A stretch of DNA of 64,000 bases from Vibrio quintilis (GTDB lineage Bacteria > Pseudomonadota > Gammaproteobacteria > Enterobacterales > Vibrionaceae), in the NCBI RefSeq assembly GCF_024529975.1, contig NZ_AP024898.1, positions 1,178,001 to 1,242,000 of the forward strand, written 5' to 3'. Below are positions 8,609 to 16,103 of this stretch, piece after piece; the first letter of the stretch is position 1, and the number at the start of each line of letters is the position of its first letter. The notes below the pieces were generated by a model that saw only the letters and a list, made by a program, of their open reading frames with translations, ran no database searches and was not told the origin of the DNA. The position numbers were made by a program, and so were the translations under genes.

Positions 8609-9829
8609 TTAATCAAAGCACTTCGCTATCGGTGTGCCATAATGGCGGTACTGACCGCCATCAAAAATTTCCGGATCGACACCTTCCTGAAACAGCACAA
8701 TGATGTCGGAACCACCAAACAGGAAGTACCCAAACTCATCACCTTTTTCCAGAATGTTGCCGGTCTGAGCGGTCATATTCACCGAGGAAACCTGTGCCAT
8801 GCCAACCGGAATAACCGCCACCAGCCCGATATCACCACATGGTGACTGGCTGGTATCCAGAATGACGATACCGCGGGCCTGATTAAATTCATAGCCGCCT
8901 TCAGAGTTATCCGGCGCATCAAACTGGCCGTCATCAATATTCACCTGAAGATAATTCAGCCCCTGTACAGCCCGGCACTCTTTCAGTAATCCTGCGACCG
9001 GAGTATGAAAGCGGTGATAAGAATAAGGACCAAGGAAATAGTGCACCATTTTGCCATTGGCGAAACAGTCCCCGTACGGACTGCCGTCTAACAAATCCTG
9101 AATACTGGCATATTTGTGGGTCAGCTTCACCCGGATTTCAGGCACTGTGGAGCTGGCTGAAATGTTATATTGAGCCCGGAAAGTACAATCTGCCGGGCTG
9201 ACAATTACCGTGTTGTCTGAGGGGCTGGAAACCGGACGCAATCCCGGATTGAGTTCACGGGCAAAAAACTGATTAAACGTCAGCCAGCCACTGGGATTAT
9301 TTGGCCGGCCATCGATCATGGAATCCTGTACCCGATACTGCGGAGAATCTTCAAGAAAGCTTTTCAAAGCCACATCATTGAAAGATTCTGTGGTATTCAG
9401 AAAGGCACCCCAGTCATTTGAATAATCAATCAGCCACCGGCTGAACCAGGGATCATTTTGTACTCTCTTCTCCTCCGGCCCGACCGGCTGGTCAATCAGA
9501 TAGTAAAAATGGCACAGATGATCGTACACTTCCTGCTGTTCATCCGTACCGGGTTCTGTCCATGCGGGATTCGTGCTCTGATGCGGCACCCACCGGCTGA
9601 ATTCCCACGCATAATTCACATAGTCCTGCCAGCTTTCCGGCCAGAACAACGCTTCAAACAGTATCGGACTCAACTGACGTCTGGCGTGGCTATGTGCAGC
9701 AATGAGAGATTCTTCCAGCATCGCGCGCAGCAGTGTATCTTCACTGAGTTTGGTATAGAGTACTTCAACCGCATCCGGCACCCACATTTCCTTGTCGAGT
9801 GTGGCTTTAAAACTGACGTGATGATTCAT
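8609..9829 (-). CDS. Pyruvoyl-dependent decarboxylase, phosphatidylserine decarboxylase/PsiD-like
   Basis: A 406-residue protein with a PSD-like catalytic half. It carries WLTFNQFFARELNPGLRPV, SPADCTF, the substrate-site YSYHRFHTPVAG and the self-cleavage region YFLFGGSDIIVLFQ, where the Ser of GGS should become the pyruvoyl group. The N-terminal ~170 residues (LLRAMLEESLIAAHS..., WFSRWLIDYSNDWGAFLNT, FNDVALKSFL) form the extra domain seen in soluble PSD-like enzymes such as fungal tryptophan decarboxylase PsiD. No signal or membrane anchor is present, unlike bacterial Psd. The true substrate (phosphatidylserine or an amino acid) cannot be read from sequence. No partner gene lies beside it. 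Confidence 0.85.
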   Translation of the reverse strand: MNHHVSFKATLDKEMWVPDAVEVLYTKLSEDTLLRAMLEESLIAAHSHARRQLSPILFEALFWPESWQDYVNYAWEFSRWVPHQSTNPAWTEPGTDEQQEVYDHLCHFYYLIDQPVGPEEKRVQNDPWFSRWLIDYSNDWGAFLNTTESFNDVALKSFLEDSPQYRVQDSMIDGRPNNPSGWLTFNQFFARELNPGLRPVSSPSDNTVIVSPADCTFRAQYNISASSTVPEIRVKLTHKYASIQDLLDGSPYGDCFANGKMVHYFLGPYSYHRFHTPVAGLLKECRAVQGLNYLQVNIDDGQFDAPDNSEGGYEFNQARGIVILDTSQSPCGDIGLVAVIPVGMAQVSSVNMTAQTGNILEKGDEFGYFLFGGSDIIVLFQEGVDPEIFDGGQYRHYGTPIAKCFD

Positions 9830-10044
9830 AAATGACTCCTTATGATTGAGCTTTCTTTACTTTTAAGTTTCTTTTTTTCAGAACATCAGTGCTCCTCTAT
9901 ATATGAAAAAGAATGAGCACTACATTCAGCATAGCTTAGAAAAAACAGATCATTTCGTCAGTATCATCACCGTATCATTTTACTCAATAAGCATGGATTA
10001 ATTCTCTCCTGCAGAAACTTTCAGCAGCAGGCCTTCACCGTCAT

Positions 10045-10947
10045 TCAGGCGTCAGGAAACGCTAACAACCTGGCATTGTCTTCCACCAGTCCGGCGACAA
10101 AACCGGCGACAGCCCTGACGCGCCGGGCATGGCTCAAATCGGTATGCATCACCAGATAAATATCCTGTTCTACCGCAGGCAGATGCTCCAGACAGACCAG
10201 CCCGGCCTGCCGGGCCACAATATGCGGTAACACCGCCAGTCCGACCCCGGACCGGCACGCTGCAACCTGAGTCGCCACAGCACTGGTGGTTAAGACAGGG
10301 GCGACGGTTTTCAGGTGTTGAGCCAGCCAGCGGGCCGCAGGTAAATCATGATAAGACTCACTCCAGCCGATAAACCGCGATTCTGAATACGCTGATTGCC
10401 CGGTCGCTTTCCGGCCCTGCGGTCTGTCATCACCGGCAATACCTGCATAAATACCGTAGCCGAGTTTACCTATCCGCCGGAAGGACACATTGCCCTGAGT
10501 GGGCCGAACCATGCGCAATGCCAGGTCGGCATCATGGCGGTGAAGGTTACTGGTACGGACATCAGTCACCAGGTCCAGTGTCAAAGACGGATACCGGCTC
10601 AGAAAATCCGGCAGCTTCGGAATAATCAGGGTTGTCGCCATATTTTCCGCCGTTGCCAGACGCACGTGCCCCTGAATTTCATTTTGTACCTCCGCCTGTG
10701 AGCAGAATGCAAACATCGCTGTCTCCATCTGCTCTGCACTTTCCAGCAATGCCATGCCTTCTTCTGTCAGCTGATAGCCGGTTTGTGCACGGACAAACAG
10801 AGGTGTATTCAACGCTTTTTCCAGCCGCTCGATTCGTCGTGATAATGTCGCGATGCCTAATGCCAGATTCTGAGCGGCACGGGTCAGCGTTCCTGCCCGC
10901 GCCAGTGCCAGAAAAACCCTTGCGTCATCCCAGTTTAGCTGTGTCAT
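10045..10947 (-). CDS. LysR-family transcription regulator
   Basis: A 300-residue LysR protein. The N-terminal HTH is WDDARVFLALARAGTLTRAAQNL followed by IATLSRRIERLEKALNTPLFVR. The remainder is the two-lobed effector domain (RLATAENMATTLIIPKLPDF, LRMVRPTQGNVSFRRIG). It reads away from the CMD-ABM gene across a 130-bp gap holding an ATATTCC/GGAATAT palindrome, so control of that neighbour is likely. The effector is unknown. Confidence 0.9.
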   Translation of the reverse strand: MTQLNWDDARVFLALARAGTLTRAAQNLALGIATLSRRIERLEKALNTPLFVRAQTGYQLTEEGMALLESAEQMETAMFAFCSQAEVQNEIQGHVRLATAENMATTLIIPKLPDFLSRYPSLTLDLVTDVRTSNLHRHDADLALRMVRPTQGNVSFRRIGKLGYGIYAGIAGDDRPQGRKATGQSAYSESRFIGWSESYHDLPAARWLAQHLKTVAPVLTTSAVATQVAACRSGVGLAVLPHIVARQAGLVCLEHLPAVEQDIYLVMHTDLSHARRVRAVAGFVAGLVEDNARLLAFPDA

Positions 10948-11001
10948 AAATCCCCGGTTATGATTTCCGTTTTTGAAAAATGGTTTGCCATATCAGTCTA
11001 A

Positions 11002-11021
11002 ATATTCCGATTGTGGAATAT
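11002..11021. promoter_or_regulatory. LysR-type palindrome between divergent genes
   Basis: ATATTCC and GGAATAT, separated by 6 bp, form a T-N11-A-type box. It lies about 55 bp before both the lysR start (10947) and the CMD-ABM start (11078), the usual place for a shared LysR operator. Confidence 0.6.
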
Positions 11022-11077
11022 GACATACTTCCTTTCGTTCAGCAATTCATCAGAATATCAAAACACTGGAGCTTAAT

Positions 11078-11800
11078 ATGCAATCAGAACGTTATCAGGC
11101 CGGCTGGGAAAAACTGGCAGAAGTCGATGGGACACAGGGCGAAAAAGTGATTGAAGCCCTTCAGGATATCGCACCGGATTTCGCCCGGATGGTGATTGAA
11201 TTTTCGTTCGGTGAGATCTACAAGCGTGAGGCGCTCGATCTGAAAACCCGCGAAATAGCAACCATTGCCGCACTGGCAGCACTGGGCAATGCCACGCCTC
11301 AGCTGAAAGTGCATATTCATGGCGCACTGAATACCGGAAGCACGCCGCAGGAGATTGTAGAAGTCATGATGCAAATGGCAGTCTATGCCGGATTTCCCGC
11401 CGCACTGAACGGCTTATTCGCCGCCAAAGAAGTCTTTCGGGAACTGGGGATTGATCCACTGTCAGCACCAATGCCTGCACATCCGGACAGTCATCATCAA
11501 TCAACACTCACACCCGGTTATTATGTGACCGCAGAAATCAGAATGAAAGATCCGAACCGGGCAGATGCGGCTAAAGCGGCACTCATCAGGCTTTGCGAGC
11601 AGACCCGCAAAGAAGAAGCCGGATGCACCCTGTTTGAGCTGCATACCTGCCCGGACGATCCGGTAAAACTCATCCTGTGGGAGCGATTTAACAGTGAAGC
11701 TGATTTTCATCTTCACCATCAGGCACCTCACACACTGGCATATTTAGCACAGGATTTTACCGAAATTGTTCAGATTCATGTTTCTGATGTGCTGAATTAA
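11078..11800 (+). CDS. Carboxymuconolactone decarboxylase-like domain fused to an ABM monooxygenase-like domain
   Basis: A 240-residue two-domain protein. Residues about 20-130 are a CMD/AhpD-like fold (LDLKTREIATIAALAALG, then LKVHIHGALNTGSTPQEIVEVMMQMAVYAGFPAALNGL), without the AhpD CxxC pair but with the conserved His of HIHGAL. After a His-rich linker, residues about 148-238 are an antibiotic-biosynthesis-monooxygenase-type barrel (GYYVTAEIRM, GCTLFELHTCPDDPVKLILWERF, HHQAPHTLAYL). The usual CMD length is about 130 residues, so this is a fusion. Divergent LysR control is likely. Quinone or lactone metabolism is only a guess. Confidence 0.82.
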   Translation: MQSERYQAGWEKLAEVDGTQGEKVIEALQDIAPDFARMVIEFSFGEIYKREALDLKTREIATIAALAALGNATPQLKVHIHGALNTGSTPQEIVEVMMQMAVYAGFPAALNGLFAAKEVFRELGIDPLSAPMPAHPDSHHQSTLTPGYYVTAEIRMKDPNRADAAKAALIRLCEQTRKEEAGCTLFELHTCPDDPVKLILWERFNSEADFHLHHQAPHTLAYLAQDFTEIVQIHVSDVLN

Positions 11801-11820
11801 CACGGAGATAATTACAGGAC

Positions 11821-11867
11821 TATACCCAAACAACCTGAAGATGCAGGGTTCAGGTCGCTTGGGTATA
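11821..11867. repeat. Interspersed palindromic element, short copy
   Basis: A 47-bp copy, TATACCCAAACAACCTGAAG followed by ATGCAGGG and the right arm ending CTTGGGTATA. It lies 20 bp after the CMD-ABM stop and may serve as its transcription stop. Confidence 0.85.
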
Positions 11868-12008
11868 GATTCATAACAATCATACAGACAGCAGTTTGAA
11901 AAGCGGGCCTTAATAAAATCGGGAGAATAAAGGCCCGTTATCTGCAGGGTCTGCGCTGTAATCAAAGAATGCACAAAACTTTATTACTACATCGACAGAT
12001 CCCAAGAC

Positions 12009-12278
12009 TTAAACCCGGTTAATATTCACTAAATAGGGTTTGCCTTCCAGCGGCTGGAAGATTTCGACGACAGCTTCCCACATACATTCTTCCGGTCCGG
12101 GCAGTCTGGCATTACATTTGTAGCGGTAATTTGTACCGGCAACAACCTGAGTCGCGACTTCATATGGGTCATAAATCACGCCGACAAAGCCTGCCATCGC
12201 TTCATCAAACACAGCCCGGTCTTCTGGTGTTAATTTGCGGTATTTCGTCCAGCCACCTGCGATTGTATCTACAGACAT
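12009..12278 (-). CDS. Stefin/cystatin-like cysteine-protease inhibitor
   Basis: An 89-residue protein with no signal peptide, close in size to type-1 cystatins (stefins, about 98 aa). The diagnostic first-hairpin sequence QVVAGTNY occurs at about residues 44-51, preceded by an N-terminal GG (residues 8-9) at the position of the stefin trunk glycine and a helix LTPEDRAVFDEAMAGF. The second binding loop would be around PLEGKPYL. Two Cys (YKC, EEC) are present, which stefins usually lack. Stefins block papain-like proteases, so a cytosolic inhibitor is inferred. An AGGAGG-like Shine-Dalgarno (AGGAGGCTTTT) precedes the ATG. Confidence 0.75.
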   Translation of the reverse strand: MSVDTIAGGWTKYRKLTPEDRAVFDEAMAGFVGVIYDPYEVATQVVAGTNYRYKCNARLPGPEECMWEAVVEIFQPLEGKPYLVNINRV

Positions 12279-12857
12279 AAAAGCCTCCTGAAGTTTTCAG
12301 TGTCAGATATCCCATCAGATATCCGGTCAGCAGAAAGGTACCGCAACGCCAATTGTTCAATTTTTGTCCTCTCTGCCATTACAGCGTATGAAGGCTTTGG
12401 GGTTTACACAACATTCGTTGCTATTCATTCAGCCTCATAATGAAAAAATGTGATATGTGTACTGAAAACTATCTTTTATTGACTATCTCCCGGGTATACC
12501 GGTGCTGATATAAAGTGCGCTGTCAGTCGCCGGGTAGACAAGCTGTATCACGATCAGGTCAGGCCACTATCATGGGGAATCAATCTCATATACCCAAACA
12601 ACCTGAAGATGCATGATTCAGGTTGCTTGGGTATATCTTTTTTGCTCAGATGCCAGACTTCACATTTTCATACTCAGGCAACATATTGTTTTCACAATAA
12701 AAAACATCAAAAATGCAATTAAGCGCTTATAGCCAACAATATACCACCCTCAATAAAAATAAATAAAATCAATAGTTTAAACTTCATGAATCACTTTACA
12801 ATAACCAGAATCGCTGTAAGATCATCCCCTATTTTCTCTTTGTGTGGTTGTAATCCT
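12279..12857. other. Intergenic region between the stefin-like and SulP genes
   Basis: About 580 bp holding the leftward promoter of the stefin-like gene, one palindromic element at 12589-12635, and AT-rich promoter-like sequence (TAATAAAAAATAAA region near 12690-12780) before sulP. No gene is supported. Confidence 0.5.
12589..12635. repeat. Interspersed palindromic element, short copy
   Basis: A 47-bp copy with left arm TATACCCAAACAACCTGAAG, centre ATGCATGATTCA and right arm GGTTGCTTGGGTATA. It is free-standing in a long intergenic gap. Confidence 0.85.
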
Positions 12858-14540
12858 ATGTTTGCATTTTACGAATCGTACAAAGCGGGACTCCTTCATC
12901 CTTCCCACTGGCTACAAAATATCAGCGCTGGAATCATTGTGGGTGTGGTCGCTTTACCACTGGCCATGGCATTTGCTATTGCTTCCGGAGTGAAACCTGA
13001 ACAGGGACTTTATACCGCGATTACCGCCGGTATCCTTGTGTCTCTGTTTGGTGGCTCCCGGATTCAGATCGCGGGTCCGACCGGGGCTTTTATCGTCTTA
13101 CTTTCAGGCATTGTTCATCAATACGGCATTACCGGGCTGCAAATAGCAACCATGATGGCAGGTGTGATTCTGTTTTTATTCGGACTGTTGAAACTGGGCA
13201 GCGTGATCCGGTTTATTCCGGCTCCCGTGATTATTGGCTTTACCAGCGGTATCGGGATCATCATCTGGGTTGGGCAATGGCAGGAATTCTTTGGTTTGCC
13301 GGCGGTCAGCGGTGAACATTTTCATCAAAAATTAATTGCGCTGATTCATGCTTTTCCTCATATCAGCTGGCAAACAACCGGTCTGGCACTTTTCTCTTTA
13401 GCTATTTTGATTTTTTTACCGAAAATCCCCAGGATTTCAAAGATTCCGGCGCCCTTAATGGCACTAATCGCTGCAACGTCCCTGCATTACTTTGCCGGAC
13501 TGAATAATGTACGAACCATAGGCACGGCATTTGGCGGCATTCCGGACGGATTACCTGATTTTGCTTTCCCTCCCGTAAGCTTTTCATCCATCGTCTCTCT
13601 TATTGGCCCGGCATTTGCGATAGCCATGCTGGGAGCCATTGAGTCGTTGCTGTCTGCCGTCGTTGCAGATGGTATGGCCGGCACCCGGCATAACTCGAAT
13701 CAGGAACTGATCGGTCAGGGGTTAGCCAACCTGATTTCTCCCCTGTTTGGCGGCATTGCAGCCACCGGCGCCATTGCCCGGACAGCCACCAATATCCGCA
13801 ATGGCGGTAACAGCCCCTTATCCGGTATTGTGCATGCCCTGACTTTAGTCTGCATTTTGCTATTACTTGCGCCGCTGGCAACCCACATACCACTGGCAAC
13901 CCTGAGTGCAATTTTGTTTGTGGTCGCGTGGAATATGAGCGAAGTCAGACATTTCATAAAACTCATCAAACGGGCACCGCTTGCTGATGTCAGTATTTTG
14001 CTGATTACCTTTACTTTAACGGTCTTCACCGATCTGGTCGTTGCCGTCAATGTCGGCGTCATCATATCCGTGCTTCATTTTGTCAGACGCATGGCTTCCA
14101 GTGTGGAAGTCAAAGCCAGTACGAGCCATGATCTGTCTGCTGACCTCCGGGAATCCGGGCAAAAACAGTTACCGAAAGAAATTGCCATTTATGCGCTGGA
14201 AGGGCCGTTTTTCTTCGCAGCAGCCGACTCTTTTGACAAGGTGATGAGCAGTATTCAGGATATTCCGGAAATATTGATAATCCGGCTAAAGTGGGTGCCG
14301 TTTATGGATATTACCGGCCTGCAGGCATTGGAAGATATGATTCTGAGTTTCCGGCAAAAGGGTGTCCGGATTATGATTTCAGGCGCAAATTCGCGGGTTG
14401 ACTATAAGTTACGGCGGGCCGGGATCATTGAGTTAATCGGCAAGGCGCATTACTTTGAGGAATTCACCCCGGCATTTCAGTATGCTTTAACACAATATTC
14501 AAAACACGAAGATTATGTAACTGTGCCTCAATGCGTATAA
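12858..14540 (+). CDS. SulP-family anion transporter with STAS domain
   Basis: An inner-membrane SLC26/SulP carrier, 560 residues from this start. The transporter core opens GIIVGVVALPLAMAFAIASGV and includes the signature GLYTAITAGILVSLFGGSRIQIAGPTGAF. A cytosolic STAS domain covers about the last 110 residues (EIAIYALEGPFFFAAADSF ... LKWVPFMDITGLQALE). The likely substrate is sulfate, bicarbonate or a dicarboxylate; it cannot be chosen here. An upstream ATG at 12786 would add 24 residues unlike the family's N-terminus, so the MFAFYESYKAG start is preferred, although neither has a good Shine-Dalgarno. A clear terminator follows. Confidence 0.9.
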   Translation: MFAFYESYKAGLLHPSHWLQNISAGIIVGVVALPLAMAFAIASGVKPEQGLYTAITAGILVSLFGGSRIQIAGPTGAFIVLLSGIVHQYGITGLQIATMMAGVILFLFGLLKLGSVIRFIPAPVIIGFTSGIGIIIWVGQWQEFFGLPAVSGEHFHQKLIALIHAFPHISWQTTGLALFSLAILIFLPKIPRISKIPAPLMALIAATSLHYFAGLNNVRTIGTAFGGIPDGLPDFAFPPVSFSSIVSLIGPAFAIAMLGAIESLLSAVVADGMAGTRHNSNQELIGQGLANLISPLFGGIAATGAIARTATNIRNGGNSPLSGIVHALTLVCILLLLAPLATHIPLATLSAILFVVAWNMSEVRHFIKLIKRAPLADVSILLITFTLTVFTDLVVAVNVGVIISVLHFVRRMASSVEVKASTSHDLSADLRESGQKQLPKEIAIYALEGPFFFAAADSFDKVMSSIQDIPEILIIRLKWVPFMDITGLQALEDMILSFRQKGVRIMISGANSRVDYKLRRAGIIELIGKAHYFEEFTPAFQYALTQYSKHEDYVTVPQCV

Positions 14541-14607
14541 CAAGCTAATGTGTAGCGTAATCAACTGATGTGTAACAAACTGACAGGTAACACCCCGTGT
14601 CAGTCAA

Positions 14608-14635
14608 CCGGGCCTTAATGGCCCGGCTTGTTTTG
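14608..14635 (+). terminator. Terminator of the SulP gene
   Basis: CCGGGCC pairs with GGCCCGG across a 5-nt loop, followed by CTTGTTTTGTT. Confidence 0.85.
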
Positions 14636-14740
14636 TTCCGTATTCAGTCTTGAATACTCCCGTTCAGCCCATCCATTTTATGCAAAATGAATATTTGCGG
14701 CAGTATCATGTTGGTATCACCTGATTCAGGAGCAATGCAG

Positions 14741-14977
14741 TTATTCTTCAATCGTTTTTTCTCCACATTTTTCACAAATCACATGCCGGGTAAACTCATC
14801 CATTGACGCGCAAAAAGCACCCGCCACACTTCCTTTAAGGAAACCAGAAAGAAACTCTTTCCGGCTTTGATTCTTATCCCCTTCAAAAGGACTTTTGTTT
14901 CTGACCAGAACAACAATATGTGTTGTTTCTTCACCACATTGATTACAGAAATGAACTTCAGTTGTTGTTGCAGACAT
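14741..14977 (-). CDS. Small zinc-ribbon protein
   Basis: A 78-residue protein with two CxxC knuckles, CNQCGEET near the N-terminus and CEKCGEKT near the C-terminus, forming a likely four-Cys zinc ribbon. Between them is a charged segment (KNQSRKEFLSGFLKG) and a small Ala/Gly-rich stretch (SVAGAFCASMDEF). It is probably cytosolic. I do not recognise a named family. It lies alone between the sulP terminator and an acetyltransferase gene. Confidence 0.75.
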   Translation of the reverse strand: MSATTTEVHFCNQCGEETTHIVVLVRNKSPFEGDKNQSRKEFLSGFLKGSVAGAFCASMDEFTRHVICEKCGEKTIEE

Positions 14978-15209
14978 ATGCTTACCTTTTTATTGATAAC
15001 AATCAGGCGATAGGACATTTGGGTATAACAGTAAATCCCTCACAAATTCTGGATGTGTCTATCACCACACAAAGCAAAATTGTGTAACAAACGGTAAATA
15101 GCTTTCTGATAATTAACCTGATAACACACCTCTGCAGAGAGGACAAGTCCTGAAACGGCAATCCGGTCAGATGTTGAGCAAATCAATGCAATAAACAGCG
15201 GTGAAGTCA

Positions 15210-15305
15210 TATACCCAAGCAACCAGAAATTGCATGATTCAGCTCACGCCCTGCGGGTGAGTTTGTCAGGCTATGAAGACTGCATCTTCTGGTTGTCTGG
15301 GTATA
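15210..15305. repeat. Interspersed palindromic element, medium copy (96 bp)
   Basis: Terminal arms TATACCCAAGCAACCAGAAA... and ...CTTCTGGTTGTCTGGGTATA enclose the interior module AGCTCACGCCCTGCGGGTGA-GTTTGTCAGGCT that is also found in the longer copies. The arms carry matching changes (CCAGAA/TTCTGG), which keeps the stem paired. Confidence 0.9.
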
Positions 15306-15333
15306 TTGCATTTCTGACAGAGCGCAAGACTGC

Positions 15334-15798
15334 TCAGGATGTTTCATCCAGATTCAACCGCATTTCCAGTACATGGGGATGAAAACCGGCTTTTTCGTAA
15401 GCGCGGATAGCATGGTCTTTATCGGTATACACTTCCAGATACAAATGATGAATCCCCCGACTTCTGCTCCATTCTTTCAGGATATTGATTATTTTTTGAT
15501 TCATTCCCTGTCCCCGGTGATGTTCTGCAACATACATAAATCCCAGATAGGTATGAGAATCATGTTCATACCACTGTTCTGACCGGCAGATTTTTGCATA
15601 GCCTGTTGCAATAATTTCATCATTCTCTTCAGCCACCATGACCACAGCATCAGTACTGGTGATCAGTGATTCCAAATCATAATACAGAGCATTCTTTGCT
15701 TTCAGCAGCGGATCAACCGGACGTTCAGTTTCAATAATATATTGTTCTATCGCTAATAATGCGGGGAGGTCATTCAGGCTGGCTTCACGATAATGCAA
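15334..15798 (-). CDS. GNAT-family N-acetyltransferase
   Basis: A 154-residue Gcn5-related acetyltransferase. The acetyl-CoA-binding segment is FMYVAEHHRGQGMNQKIINIL (core RGQGMN), followed by HLYLEVYTDKDHAIRAYEKAGF with the usual C-terminal AYEKAGF. The N-terminus YREASLNDLPALLAIEQYI is typical. The substrate is unknown. It is single-gene, bounded by two palindromic elements. Confidence 0.88.
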   Translation of the reverse strand: MHYREASLNDLPALLAIEQYIIETERPVDPLLKAKNALYYDLESLITSTDAVVMVAEENDEIIATGYAKICRSEQWYEHDSHTYLGFMYVAEHHRGQGMNQKIINILKEWSRSRGIHHLYLEVYTDKDHAIRAYEKAGFHPHVLEMRLNLDETS

Positions 15799-16103
15799 TC
15801 ACTTATCCTCTTTCTTATTCTTTATCCGTTTCTGTACCGATACATCGGTGCATCTTTCATCGGGCTATCATATACCCAAACAACCTGAAGATGGAGGTTG
15901 TCTGGGGATAAATAAAACAGCCACATAAATAAAACCTGCCAAAACCTGTATAAAAAACAATCCGATAATGACAGAGTTATAAATTTTTATTCTTATTTAT
16001 GTAATCACTGCTTCAAATTCTGTCACCATAATAACCATACCCTTTTCATGGGAAAGATTGTTTATAAGAATAATTAGCTTTTTATCAGATGGATGACATA
16101 AAA
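15799..16103. other. Divergent intergenic region between GNAT and nucleotidase genes
   Basis: About 305 bp holding one short palindromic element (15871-15911) and AT-rich promoter-like sequence near 15970-16080. Nothing else is recognised. Confidence 0.5.
15871..15911. repeat. Interspersed palindromic element, short copy
   Basis: A 41-bp copy with left arm TATACCCAAACAACCTGAAG and a shortened right arm GGAGGTTGTCTGGGGATA. Confidence 0.8.

Noticed and set aside
12786..12857. Upstream start for the SulP transporter
   Set aside because: The added 24 residues are unlike the family's N-terminus. Neither start has a good Shine-Dalgarno, so this remains a preference.
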